Origin: Medicago truncatula
Taxonomy: Eukaryota > Streptophyta > Magnoliopsida > Fabales > Fabaceae
Length of the DNA stretch: 64,000 bases
Assembly: GCF_003473485.1 (NCBI RefSeq)
Contig: NC_053045.1
Coordinates: 40,776,494-40,840,493 of the forward strand
Reading direction: 5' to 3'
Shown: one piece after another, positions 35,114 through 46,870 of the stretch
How positions within the stretch are numbered: position 1 is the stretch's first letter
Layout: each line of letters opens with the position of its first letter
The notes under the pieces: generated by a model
What the model was told of the DNA's origin: nothing
Database searches by the model: none
Seen by the model: only the letters and a program-made list of their open reading frames with translations
Made by a program: the position numbers and the translations under genes

Positions 35114-37074
35114 TTAAACAAAGGCACAAAGTGATGAAATCAGCAAATACACAAACATCCAGTGGAATAAGCTTTGGTTTTCCTTTTGTGAGGCCTGCTT
35201 CAAAGTAAAATTTGATTTGAAAAGAAGATAATCAGATTGATGTTGATCACATTAATATATATAATAAAGTGCTTAAAATAGCAAAATAGTCATAGTATAC
35301 TTGAAGAAAATATTTGACTAATATATGTCACTAGAAATAAGACAATCTTTTAAATTATATACAAATACCTTTTAAAATTGATATACTGTCTAAAACACGG
35401 TCTTTGAACCAAAATGCAAATCTTGTATCAAAAGACATCTTTTTTAAATTATGAATCAAATCATATAAATTGCCATAAGATGCACGATCAATACAAATTA
35501 ATATTTAAAAAAAACATGTGACATAGACAAAATCATAGCTGGTGTACCATACAATAACTTTAAAATAATTCAAGGTTCTTAGTTATAGATCAAAATGACA
35601 AATAAAAATGGTTCGCATAACAAAATTCAAATGTTCAACTCCAATAAACATAATCTATATATCAAAATGAATCTAGATTCATCTGCATGTCGAAAGTATA
35701 TATATACCCACAATTTGCATGTACTTCAAAGATACCAATAATCATGATCTAAATTACATTTTCATTTTCTATCACAAAAATTTTAATATAAGCTAAATAA
35801 GTTGTGTATTATTGGAAAAGAAAAATAAAATGTTTTTACTCTTTTTTTTTACCTTTGTCCTAGTGGCAGAGGAGGTAAGAGAAATTGAAGTAGAAGGATT
35901 TGATGACTTTGCAAAAGAAGACAACCCAACATTGTAAGTCATACTTTCATCAGGCTCAAATAAACCATAGTTCCTCTCTGAGGTTGGTCCATTCTTCATA
36001 TTTTCATTAAATAATGCAAACAAATATGATTCCAATCTCATTCTAGGATTCAAAGGTGTCCCTTCATTCTTCATTTGTCTCCTCAATAAATTCTTGTTAT
36101 AAATTTCAGCATTTTTCAATGATGCACCAATTTCATCAGAGTCACCTTTACTTGGCCAACCAGTCTCAGAAACCCTAACTTCTATCCCATTAAAACCTAA
36201 TTTAGCAATTGCAAATGTAACAGCATCTACCATAGCATAAAGCATGTTATCATAATGTAAATTTGTATTAGGATCAACCATTCCTTGGTTAGGATTAAAT
36301 AATACATAGTCTAAAGATATTTGATTAGGGTCATTCTTATAAGCAAAATAAGGATAAGCATTGACCCAAAAGGGTGATTTTGTTTTTGACAAAAAGTTCA
36401 AAAATTCCTTCATGATTTCAGAGATTTCACTTCTGAAACTACCAGCTGAAGGAGGGTAAGATTCTTCAAGAACTTCTAATGAACTAGGTGTTGACACATG
36501 AATGTTTGTGTTCAAACCTAATTGAACTAGAGCATTGTAAATGTTGATCACTGCTGGAACAAGATATTGAATTAGGGTTGTGTCGAGTTCTGTGAAAACT
36601 TCATTCCCTACTTGAATTCCAGTGATCTTTGTGTCTGGAAGATATGGTTTGATATTGGTATTTACCCATTGAAGTGCTTGTTGTGGATCATTTAATTGGT
36701 TTAGTATTTGATTTTCAATTGTTACGATGATTTCCACGTTTGAATTGGCGAAAGCTTTAAGAATCTGTGGATTCGTATCGTAGATTCTTGTTTTTGTGAT
36801 CTTTAAGGTGCTGAGAAGTTCTAGTACTTTTTCTGGTTGTGGCAAATTGTTAGCTACTTGTCCATAGTTTATTCCAAACGACGCAACACGTGCGAAAATT
36901 CCAGTATCTGAAATTGCATAATCAGTAAAAATCTATTAGCAATAATGTTACAAACTAGAATGCAGTAAAGATAAGATAACATGCATGAAAAAACAGAACA
37001 AACAGGGTACCTGTATAGAGAAAAAATGCTAGAAGAATATAACGTATTGCCATTTTTTGAGTAAATGTTGCCAT
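35114..37074 (-). CDS. GH17 glucan endo-1,3-beta-glucosidase, GPI-anchored type
   Basis: Three exons on the minus strand: 37074-37011, 36907-35853 and 35194-35114, with GT-AG introns. The product is 399 residues. Residues 1-21 plus a short stretch form a signal peptide (MAIRYILLAFFLYT, with a second in-frame Met at position 8). The GH17 barrel starts at SFGINYGQVANNLP. The general acid is Glu124 in ITGIQVGNEV and the nucleophile Glu269 in VRVSETGWPSKGD. WVNAYPYFAY and NYGLFEPD are family motifs. The last exon adds a Ser-rich spacer and a hydrophobic end (about 383-399, HWMFVYLLISSLCAFV), a typical GPI signal. It hydrolyses beta-1,3-glucan (callose) at the outer plasma membrane or wall; a role in plasmodesmata or defence is possible. 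Without the last splice the frame would end in a basic, Asn-rich tail. Confidence 0.92.
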
Positions 37075-37238
37075 TGCGACAAATATTGATATATAGGATT
37101 TAGAGGGAAATTGGTTAATTTTGTTGTTTGAAAATTTGGAGGCAAAGAAGGAGAAGAAAATGAAATAAGATGAGATTTTTTGTATGGTTGATTTGGTTTG
37201 CCTTAGAAGTAAGTAAGGTGGTACTAAATGGTTTGGTC

Positions 37239-37250
37239 TTATATATATAA
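37239..37250 (-). promoter_or_regulatory. Probable TATA box of the GH17 gene
   Basis: On the minus strand TTATATATATAAG lies about 165 bp upstream of the ATG at 37074, giving a 5' UTR of roughly 130 bases. It is in a suitable place and strand, but core promoter activity was not tested. Confidence 0.55.
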
Positions 37251-38680
37251 TATTCTCTAGGACAGGGTTTGTGTCTTTAGTCTTTACAACGCACTCATCA
37301 ACCTCAAATTTTTTTATTGACGTAAATATCCTTCACTAAGTCACTATCAAAAGCAAAAATGAATCTTAGTCGGTCAAATGTTGAAGGGGAGCCACGTCAT
37401 TACATTACTAATGAATTTTGGTTAGATTTTAGCAAGAGCAAACTCATTAAGATGTATATGAAGCCAAATAGGTTGTTCATGCTATGGGTATTAGATAGAT
37501 AATGAGAAGAGAAAGAATGCAAACTTTTCAAATATCTAAAGAAGATCGTTAAAATTGTGTGTTCATTAGTAAAATGGCATAATTTTATGTTTTTACATGT
37601 AAAATTCGTGTTAAATCGTACAATTTTACGAGTCAATTTTACCTTAGTTTGTAAAAACTCGAATCTCACAACTTTGTGGATTGTTGTGTAATATAATAAT
37701 TTATTCAATATAAGTGTAAGCTACTTACTACTCTTTTTAAAATGAATATGAAATTCTGATCTAATACAATTTTGATTGAAAATGAAGTCTTCTTCATATT
37801 GATGTGAATAAGTGTGAAGAATCATGCGATGATAGGACCATAGATAATACTCATAAGAAAGAAACAATAGGAATACTCATGACTTAAAAGCTCATAAAAT
37901 ATTTGCACAAAAAAAACTCTTGAAAAATCACATTGATTGATAAAAGATAGATGTAATGTGTATAAGGTGTGTTTGAAGCACCAAACAGAATAACACATGC
38001 CAAATTTTTATAGTATTGAATAATTTTTTGTTTTATACAATTTTTAATGATAAAGAATTATTTTGATATTTTAGATAATTTATATTTGAGACAAAAAGTT
38101 ATGTTATGGTTTAGTGAGGGACAAAATTTTAATTTGTGTTATGTCCCTAAAGCAGTTTTATAAATCAAACATTGTACAATTGAAATTGTCATATCATATT
38201 CTTTATTTTTTACCAATCAAACACAACCTTAAACATACCCTTAAAATAAAAAAATGACTGAACCGCATGTAAATTTTTTCTTACGTTACTATTTTTTATG
38301 ATAATATTTTGTGTGGAAAACCGTCATAAAAAACTAATTATTTGAAGGGATAAAAAACTATTTTATGGTGTGTGATTTTTCTTTGTTTAACAGTAGGTTG
38401 GCGGTGAAGAAACGTGTTGCTGTGAAGGTTTTGATCGTAGTAGTAACCTGCCGTCGAGACTGAATTCTTTTACTTGACTGACTTCCCATGGCAGCCTTCA
38501 ACAAAATTTTGAGCCACGTCGGAACTGAATTCTCTTTTTCCTTTTTGACCTGGCGATGCCTCACTTCTTTTATTTATGACTGAGCCACTTGTTACACAAT
38601 AAATATATATCTCACAATTACATACATTATTCCTGAAAGAAAAAAAAAAGGGTAGAATTACGTTGACGTTGTTGAAAATT
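37251..38680. other. Upstream region of the glucanase gene, no gene seen
   Basis: It holds the probable promoter of the minus-strand glucanase. A pyrimidine-rich part and short open frames of 68-102 codons (at 37400-37708 and 38358-38564, minus) have no recognisable domain. Confidence 0.4.
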
Positions 38681-38745
38681 ATTCATTTGTCTTTTATTAT
38701 TTATGTTATCGATATAACATAAATAAATAATAGACGATAAATGAT
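38681..38745. repeat. AT-rich palindrome, arms about 30 bp
   Basis: The sequence is nearly self-complementary around the ATCGAT at 38708-38713. The inner arms are 'attatttatgttat' and 'ataacataaataaataat', and the outer arms 'attcatttgtc' and 'gacgataaatgat'. A 4-bp insertion breaks the right arm. It could extrude as a cruciform. No mobile-element ends are evident. Confidence 0.75.
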
Positions 38746-39496
38746 ATATTTCGGTTTATGCAAACGGTAACTTAACAATTTTTAATTTTTTTCTTTCAAA
38801 AATATATTTATAATTATTTTAGTTATGTTTTAAAAAATGTTAATCAGATTGAATCAAACTAAACCCTTACCAAAAAAAAAAAAAATCAAACTAAACAAAG
38901 TACAGTTCCTAATCGGTTTGGTTTAGTTTTCAGCCTTTCAGATGAAAAAATTGCAAAAATTAAATCAAATCAACTCATTACACTCTTAACCACGCATTAG
39001 ATGTTAGCCTATGCAAATCATAACTCAATAGTCAATAATTTATTAATTTTAGTTATGTTTTATTTAAAAAAGTAATATTTTTAGTTAAGTTTTATTTGTA
39101 TTTTACTACATTTTCCTTTGTTGTGAATAAATAGATAAATGCAGGAGATATATGAAGTAAATGGTGCAATAATGTGGTAAACTCTTTAAATATTGAAGAC
39201 TTGTTTCCTAAACCAAGATCTAGGACAATGAAAATTCATTTAAATGTTCAAGAAATAGAAATTTACTTACCAAGGCTTCGTGGCCATAGGTTCTAAAAAT
39301 GTTTCCAGTCAAGCATGACAATCAAAATTTCAAGTTTTTATGATCAAGGATTACCGTAACTTGACATTATGATCGTAACCGTCTATGGAATTTATTTTGA
39401 TGAATTTCTTTGTAGAACTTGGATGGTCGTATGTAAATGATATCCTAAATGTCTTCTAACTGTGATGGTACACGAAATTCCATGGCTTAAGTTATA

Positions 39497-40653
39497 CTTC
39501 CTCCGTCCCAAATTGTATGACGTTTTGAGCATTTCACATATATTAAGAAATGTAATTAATATTATGTAGAAAATAGATATTATGAGTTGTTTTACAAAAT
39601 TATCCTTAATAAATGATATGAGAAAGATAAATGAAAAAATGAGTAAATAGTCAATTTCCCCCCTGAAATTGTAAGTTTCATCAATTACCCCCCTGAAATT
39701 AACAAAACTTCAATTACCCTCCTGAAATTTCACAACGTTAGTCAATTTACCCCCTCCATCAAATTTTTCTGTTAATGAACATGACGTTTTGCAAATACCC
39801 CCTGAAGTTTTGCACTTATGTGCAAAATGCCCCCCAAACTTAAAAATTTATATTATTTTTTTCTTAAAAACAAACAATTAATAGTTAAATATTAAAGCTA
39901 ACTATTAATTTTGGAATTTAGAAAAACTACATGCATATATACATCAAAATAGGAAAAATGTGTATTTTTAAAGTGACAATAATTGTTATTTCTAATAGAC
40001 AAATTATTATTTTTAGAGGTTTATAAACAAATTAATAATCAGATTTAAATTTATATTTTCTCCTTCACCATCTTAGTCTTTTAACTCATTCAACAATTTG
40101 CTCAAACCATTTAAACTACACAACCCCCAATATTAATCCGCAAATCATCCCATTATTGTCACTTTAAAAAATACATATTTTTCCCTATGTTGGAGCCTAT
40201 TTTGATGTATATATGCATGTAGTTTTCCCAAATTCCAAAATTAATAGTTAGTTTTAATATTTAACTATTAATGTTTGTTTTTAAGAAAAAAATAATATAA
40301 ATTTTTAAGTTTGGGGGGCATTTTGCACATAAGTGCAAAACTTCAGGGGGATATTTGCAAAACGTCATATTCACTAACATAAAAATTTGACGGAGGGGGT
40401 AAATTGACTAACGTTGTGAAATTTCAGGGGGGTAATTGAAGTTTTGTTAATTTCAGGGGGTAATTGATGAAACTTACAATTTCAGGAGGGAAATTGACTA
40501 TTTACTCTGAAAGAATTGAAAGAAGAAAGAGTAATAAATAGTTAAAAATATAATAGGAAAAGTAACATTAATGTTTCATTGGTATTGTAAAGTGACATAC
40601 AATTTGGGACAAATATTTTTTCTAAAGTGACATACAATTTGGGACGGAGGGAG
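39497..40653. mobile_element. Stowaway-type MITE, interrupted
   Basis: The ends are CTTCCTCCGTCCCAAATTGT and its inverse ('acaatttgggacggagggag'), flanked by TA on both sides (39495-39496 and 40654-40655), as expected for Stowaway/Tc1-mariner MITEs. It is split by the Mutator-like foldback at 39641-40507. Without the insertion it is about 280 bp. The same MITE family, in opposite orientation, is at 61871-62453. Confidence 0.88.
39641..40507. mobile_element. Long-TIR foldback element, Mutator-like, copy 2
   Basis: It starts GAGTAAATAGTCAATTTCCC and ends with the exact inverse. The arms are about 350 bp each and contain the 'caattaccccnctgaaatt' blocks also seen at 4972-5892. The centre differs from copy 1: here the inner arm has 'catgcatatatacatcaaaa'. 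It is flanked by 'tgaaaaaat' (39632-39640) and 'tgaaagaat' (40508-40516), a 9-bp duplication with one mismatch. It inserted into a Stowaway MITE, and the related MITE at 61871 has this site once (62009-62017). Confidence 0.88.
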
Positions 40654-40655
40654 TA

Positions 40656-41268
40656 AATAAGTCGAGCCCAACCTTAATTTCATACCACACTTCCCCTTAG
40701 AAAACTCTTGTATAATTATATTGCATTTCAATAAAATTCTTGTTTTTCTTTTATTTGTTTTAATTAGATTAGATATATTTTCACTATGATGGGTGAGTAG
40801 TTTTCTTAATCCTGAGATCATGAAAAGTAATCACATAATAAAGTCCAAAGAAGACAAACCAAATGTTCAACATGCGCAATTGGTTTATGAATGTTGAAGA
40901 ATTTGGTGATGTAATATGGGCAAAGAGAGCAGCAAAAGAAGTTTTTGGTGAATGGATAAGGAATAGTATTCAATGAGGATGATGAGATGTACGTGTTCTT
41001 ATCTTATATATCTTCTTTTATCAATAACTTTAAACCCTTTTAGCACACAATACCTTTAATTAATCCTTTATGCTAGCTAGCTGTATTTAAACAGGAAGAG
41101 TTGAACAAAAGGACCTTCTTATGTAGAAAAAAAAAAAAAAAAAAAAAAACTTATTTAGACTAATTAGACTTCATGTATTGCCAATAAAAAATTAATAGAC
41201 TTGTCAATTTTTTTATTTTTTTTTAAATATAAATACTAAACCGTTTCCTATATGAAATTCTAGCCCGC
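40656..41268. other. Intergenic stretch with a 23-base A run
   Basis: A homopolymer of 23 A lies at 41127-41149. It may be the tail of an old retrotransposed piece, but I could not identify a body before it. No gene is seen. Confidence 0.4.
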
Positions 41269-42309
41269 TGTATTAAGATGTTCTATGTAATGTTCCAACA
41301 CCGAGCACAAAGAATACAGATGTTGTATTTAATGTTTCAACATCATGCAAACAAACATATAATACGCAAGAAAATAAAAAGGCACAGACAATTTGTTGAT
41401 CCAGTTCGGTGACAAACACACCTACTCTAGGGGCTACCAAGTCAGGAAGAAAATCCACTAGTGTAGTCCTTATTCTAAAGTTCTCAACAAACTCCTCGTT
41501 TATAACTTAAGACCTAGGACCTACTCGTCTAGACTTCAACCTAGGAACTCCTAGATTTGAGATCCTATCTCACTGTCCTACAATCAATAATAGCCCTGTG
41601 ATTATCAGATTTAAACACAAAATGATGAAGTTACCTTCAAACATAAACTACAACCTTCCTTCAAAGCTTTGGTGTAGTACACGAGTTACAACTCAATAAA
41701 CAGTCCTTAACATGTATTAAGGTGATACAAGAAAGACTCACAAATAACAAACAGTCCTAGGCTTACATCAAAACGATACAAGAGAAGAACACACAAAGAA
41801 CACAACTCAAAACCCTAAAAACTATTCTTTTTGAAATGACGGCTTGAATGAACAATTAGGTCTTGAAGTCTTCCTTATATCCTGAAGCAATATGGGCTTA
41901 ATAACTTTGTTGGCTTCAGAACAATGTAGATCGTTCAGCTGATTTACGTAACAAGAATCAGTAACAAATATGGAAAGTCCTAAAAGGTGAGAACTTCTTT
42001 AGGAACTGCCAAACATATCCAAAGATTCCCTAAAATATTTTTACTCCATTAGGAATAAAATCACAACTGATTCTGAACAAATATGCGCGTTGCTTGGTCA
42101 GCAAAATATGAGGACGTGGATTCCTTAATATGATAAAGCGCGCGTACATCAATGCATAAAATAAGGCACACTGAACCGTATCAGGATGTTGGAACATCAT
42201 ATCCAACATCTCGTAAAAATGCATAAAACATGTTGGAACATAGTATCCAACATCAACACACATGGATATTTATTTTAGCAACAAAACATCCAAATACAAA
42301 TACCCAACA
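41269..42309 (-). mobile_element. Probable copia-type solo LTR, minus orientation
   Basis: Read on the minus strand it begins TGTTGGGTATTTGTATTTGG and ends near AACATCTTAATACA, about 1.04 kb, so it has TG...CA ends. It holds repeated 'gttggaaca'/'atgttggatat' blocks near its start and a TATA-like GATATAAGGAAG near 41880. The layout resembles legume Ty1/copia LTRs of the SIRE/Maximus kind, from memory. No primer-binding site or pol follows and the 5-bp flanks do not match, so it may be a truncated or recombined LTR. Confidence 0.55.
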
Positions 42310-44068
42310 CTATAATTTTTTTAATCAAGTCTAACCACCCTAAACGATGATCAAATTAGGATAATTTTTTATGGATCTTCTAAGTGCTATGATAAATAGA
42401 ACCGGTGATCAAATTATTTGATTATCATCAAACGGTAATATGTTGAATCATGTCAAAATTCACGTAACTGCCCTAACCGTTTTCTACGTTAATCTCATTA
42501 CACCTTTACTATAAAAGGATAATATATAGTCCTTGTTAAAAGGTGCAGGTGCGAATCGTTCGTTCTCCTACCGACTCTCCTAAAACCCTCATGGACTTGA
42601 GTATTAGAGTCCTTGCAGGTACGACCACCCTACGTGGAGTTGTACACTCATCATCCTCCGTTGTTAACTAACTCCGATTGTCTATAATCCGTTCCGGATC
42701 AACATTGATAGTCGATTCTTTTTTCTTTCTTTCAGCAGTCAGAGTCAAATTCTAAAACATAAAACTAATATATTTACATTTGACTATTTGTAAAGTCCTT
42801 CTCTAAACGTCCAAATCTTTCTTTAATTTGTACATGAATAAAATAAAATACAAGCAAAATCATTTTGGAAAGAAACACTTGAAGCACCCAATAATGAATA
42901 GATTCAACACTTCAACATCAATGTTTTGGATTGATATATGACTATTGTCTATATTATTCAAAGTATATAAAATGAAAATCAACAATGGACTGCTGGCTGC
43001 GGCTAGGAAATTATATTATAGCAAATTTGATACTCATTTGAAATGAGGTACATAATTAGCATTGAGAAATCCACAAATAATTAATAGTCAAGTCATGAGG
43101 AAAATAAATTAAACTCGCATGAACTAGACTTTTTGGGAAGAAACAAAAAGAGAGATTTTAGGTAGGAAATTTAAATGTCTAAAAAAAGTAGGAAATTTAA
43201 AAAAAAAAAGTCCCTCAATTTTTTGAAAAACTTTGAGGTGAAAAGCAAGGATGGAAAATGAGAAGTATTATATCCACCTGTGTCTGAGTTGGAATGTACA
43301 TATTTTCTTGTTGAAATGTCATATTATATATTAGATATATGAATCCATATAAAGTAGTGCGATACATGCGTGTCATTACTAAGAATTCTTGTGTTTGTTT
43401 TCATAACTTTTTCTGGGTTCATCCACAGTTCTCTGTATATAAATGCTTTAGGTCAAGGTTAGGGAAGCTTCCTAATTAGATAACAGTGATTTTCTTTAAA
43501 TGAGTGGCTTAATTCGGACTTACTAAAAGGAAATATCATTCAAATGCAACAAAACCAACAAGTATTGATTTTCTATCATATGAAAAATATTGTTTTAGTC
43601 GGCATATTATATTATACTAACAAAAAGCAGTTTGTCTCTACCTTTAATTTACTAGTATTTGTAATAAGATTGTGGATATGATTGATTTTTCAAAGTCCAA
43701 ACAGATGTCAATTTCATGCCAAAGTATAGCAAATATAAATATATATACTCACAGTAGTACTTTAAAGAATTTTTATTTTAAATATGCAACAGATGTAGAA
43801 TTATGGACAATCATGGATAGGAGGATTAAATATTTATATCCGAGAATAAATAAGTCATGTTAATAATTTAATCATTTGAGCAGTCGTCCATATAGAACAA
43901 TTTCAATTCACTATTTTCTCGTAACTAGAATGAAAGTTCTATTTGTCATTTCAGAAACAAAATAAAATTAATGGTATAAATGATCAGCACTGCATTAAAA
44001 TGTTCCTTAAAAAAACACTACATTTAAATGTACTTCAATAAGGTTTAATTTTTTTACTATATCATACT
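42310..44068. other. Intergenic stretch with an LTR R/U5-like piece
   Basis: The segment 42540-42720 ('gacttgagtattagagtcc', 'ttgcaggtacgaccaccc') resembles the R/U5 part of plant Ty3/gypsy LTRs, where a similar 'gacttgagcgtcggagt' line is common. A related piece is at 58640-59010. The remainder is AT-rich with no recognised gene. Confidence 0.4.
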
Positions 44069-44930
44069 TATTGGAGTGTAAGTGTGGTGTGGATGGTTAG
44101 TTCCTCGTTGATTAGGAATACAGAACATGTTTGATACGTACGAGAGGTGATCCATATACTAATTGTGCAAAAGTTAGGTGACCCATATACTAATTGCGCA
44201 AAAGTTTTACGTAAAAATATAGTGTCAAGATCTCTTAGTGGTTTGCTAAAAAAAAAAGATCTCTTAGTGGTCTTGAACTTTTAACTCATTGATACTCAAG
44301 GCGCTCGTAGACTCCCCAACAAAGGGTATTAGAGCCATGGTTTGGCTTGGTTGAGAAGCGGGAGTGAGATCCTAGTGTGGATCAGACTAGCGATGTGGAT
44401 GACTCACAATTGAGGGGAAAATTGTTGGAATGCAAGTGTGAGTGGTTAATCCCACGTCAACTAGAAATAGACAAATTGTTGGATATATAAGAAAGTTGGC
44501 TTATATGCTCGTTGCTTTAAAATTTTGGATAAACCAAACTTGGTTTTCATAAATATAATTCTTTAGATTATCTTATTTTAAATGAATTTTTTGTGTGTTT
44601 ATTTTTTAAATTTTCCATATATAATTATAAGTCTCGCATATGTAATGTTGGATGAAGTTGTCGCATGTCAATGAGATTATCAATGTGGGTAACTCATCTT
44701 TGAAGAAAGATTGTTGGAATTCAAGTGTGAGTGGTTAATCTCACATCTATTTAAAATAAATAAAAAATGTTGAATATATAAGAGAGGTGATTCATATAGT
44801 CATTAGTTTAAATTTTTGGGCATAACATACTAGGTTTTTATAAATATAACTCTTTAGATTCTGTTATTTTAAATGAATATTTTGTATGTTTAATTCTTGC
44901 TTTTCCATATACAATTAATGTTTGTGTTTG
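44069..44930 (+). mobile_element. TRIM-like miniature LTR element in tandem (three LTRs)
   Basis: Three related LTR starts are present: 44069 (TTGGAGTGTAAGTGTG), 44423 (TGTTGGAATGCAAGTGTGAG) and 44712 (TGTTGGAATTCAAGTGTGAG). The first LTR ends in CCCCAACA at 44321 and is followed at once by GGTATTAGAGCCATGG (44325-44340), which resembles the initiator-Met tRNA primer site (TGGTATCAGAGC). A purine tract, GAGGGGAAAA (44412-44421), directly precedes the second LTR. A similar short internal region ('gtgggtaactcatctttga') separates LTRs 2 and 3. The internal parts are only about 70-100 bp and not coding, as in TRIM elements. All copies are worn. Confidence 0.65.
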
Positions 44931-44944
44931 ACATGTCTGTTTGG

Positions 44945-45725
44945 TAGAGATGATTTTGAGAAGAGAGAAATAGAAGAGAGAGAAAGGGAGTAGAAACAGG
45001 TGATTTCTCATGTTTGGTTTAGCAAAGAAATTGAGAAGAGAGAAAGAATTTTGTGGGACCCATTGCTTTTTTCATCTCTCGGTACCAGCGAAGAAAGTGA
45101 GCAGAGGGTCCTTTTTTCGATCTCTCCAATCGTTATACTTTCAAGCATCAACCTATTCTCTACCATTGTTATTCTCCATAACACAAGTTCAACCTATTAT
45201 ATACCATTGTTTCCTTTTGCATAATGTAACTTTAACAAAAAAAATAAATATTTTTTTATGTAAATTCTTGTTAAATTTATTAAAAACATGAAATTTAATT
45301 GTGCGGTGAATTTTTTTTCTTCCAGATTTCTACTCATTCCATTGATTAGTTAGAAGTGTCTTCAAATAGTGCTAATTATAGCATCTACAAGATACTATCA
45401 CTTCTTCAACTACAACAGAATATTCATGTTCATTGCAACTGGTATAGACTTTAGAGAACTCAGGAATATATTTACATATTGCTGTTGAAAATAAAATTGT
45501 TAGAAGATTAAGTTTTATTCAAAATAAAATTGTATATTAGTTAAAGGATATTTTTGTCTTTTACATAAATAAACATACTTCTCTCTCTTCTATTTCTCAT
45601 ATCTATCTCTCAAACCAAATAATACAATAAATCTACTCTATTTCTTACTTATTTCTCTCTACTCTCTTTCTCTCTCACATATTTCTCTCTTTAGAATTTC
45701 TCGTCTAAACCAAACACAGTGAGTT
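44945..45725. mobile_element. Foldback/MITE with GA- and CT-rich arms
   Basis: The left end ('ctgtttggtagagatga', then runs of 'gagaagagagaaa') is mirrored on the right ('tttctctcttta', 'tctaaaccaaacacag'). The arms are about 110-170 bp of purine- and pyrimidine-rich sequence. The layout fits PIF/Harbinger-like MITEs of the 'tgtttgg' kind. No clear 3-bp target duplication was found. Confidence 0.55.
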
Positions 45726-46214
45726 GATTTCCAAAAGGCATAAGACTCAGTAAATTGGATTATTTGTTTTCATGTTTTAAAATATGATTTTTTTTTTTCT
45801 AGATAAAAATAAATCAGTTGGATGCAAGCATACATTGTCTAGTTCGATCAGTTTTAGTGAATGGCTCCATTTCATTTTGACATATTTTAAGTTAGGACAA
45901 GCGGATCATTGGCTCCATTTCATTTTGACATAAGACTAGAGGGGTTGAGAGGCCTTGCTCTTCATGCAGTTGACCATGGTATAAAGTACACAACAGTAAA
46001 AAACAATTTTTACCATATTCTATGATGAGAAATGATATTTATACAACTAGTATTTTTTAACAACTGTTGTGACAATTTTCTTTTTCATATTCACATTGTG
46101 TTTTTACTTTCTCTTGTTTTGATTTTTGTGTCAATACCTCTTTTTCTTTGCAAATTTACTGTTGATCCAAAAGTTGTCATTAAAATGATTGTTCAAATAA
46201 CACAACTCTTCTAC

Positions 46215-46345
46215 AATATACTCCTTTCGTTCCTATATGTAAGTCCCCTTTGCATTTCTCACATTTCTTAAGAAAAGTTGTCGGTGTAATTAATGTGGGG
46301 GAAGCAAATAACAAACAATGAAGTAAGAATGTGATCCTACTATTT
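46215..46345. mobile_element. Stowaway-like MITE fragment
   Basis: It begins 'tactcctttcgttcctatat' and continues in the style of the Stowaway copies elsewhere ('catttctcacatttctta'). Its right end is lost near the Tourist element at 46358. Confidence 0.4.
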
Positions 46346-46357
46346 ATAATTTATTTA

Positions 46358-46691
46358 GGCTTTGTTTGGGAGTTAGGAAGAGAGAGGAAGGGAGAGATTG
46401 GAGGTGCAAAACATGAGGACAAATTAATGTTTATGGTTACTATATTTTTAATTTTAAAAAATATTATCATAACATAGATTAAATTTGAATAATTCATATA
46501 AACTCTTTAAAACCCGTCAAAACTCTCCTCCGCTACAATTTTTTAGTTCCCAAATGAGGAGAACTTTGTATTATGAAGAAAAATTAACTCTCAAAGCTTT
46601 CTTCTTCCATTTTCCTCAACTTCTTCCACTTGCTCAATCCTTTTTTCCAAACCCCTCCCCTTTATTCCCCTCCAAACTCGCAAACAAAACC
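46358..46691. mobile_element. Tourist-type (PIF/Harbinger) MITE
   Basis: The ends are GGCTTTGTTTGGGAG and the near-inverse CTCGCAAACAAAACC, flanked on both sides by TTA (46355-46357 and 46692-46694), the target duplication of PIF/Harbinger elements. It is 334 bp long. Purine-rich and pyrimidine-rich stretches lie inside each end. No transposase. Confidence 0.85.
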
Positions 46692-46727
46692 TTATGGTTA
46701 GTTGAGTAAATGATCTCTAGTCCTCGT

Positions 46728-46870
46728 TAATTTAACTCAATTGATAGAGACGTTGCATAATATATGTAGAGACCGAGGTTTGAATCCTAGACACCCCTCT
46801 TATTTATCTTTAAGATGTGAATTTCTAACTACTAGACTACTTGACAGAAAAAGTAAATGATCACTAAAAT
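46728..46870 (+). mobile_element. tRNA-derived SINE-like element
   Basis: A pol III A-box-like 'ttaactcaattgatagaga' is followed 35 bases later by a B-box-like 'gaggtttgaatcctagac'. Next come 'cccctcttatttatcttt' and 'aatttctaactactagacta'. This order matches plant tRNA-derived SINEs. No flanking duplication was identified. Confidence 0.55.

Noticed and set aside
35793-35852. Read-through C-terminus of the glucanase ending in an Asn-rich tail
   Set aside because: A GT donor at 35852-35851 and a good acceptor at 35195 lead to a GPI-type tail that suits this family. The read-through remains possible only as an intron-retained form.
44325-44340. GGTATTAGAGCCATGG as part of a tRNA gene
   Set aside because: It has no cloverleaf context. 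Its place right after an LTR end fits a primer-binding site.
46728-46810. Possible functional tRNA gene
   Set aside because: A- and B-box-like motifs are present but acceptor and anticodon stems do not pair. It fits a SINE head better.
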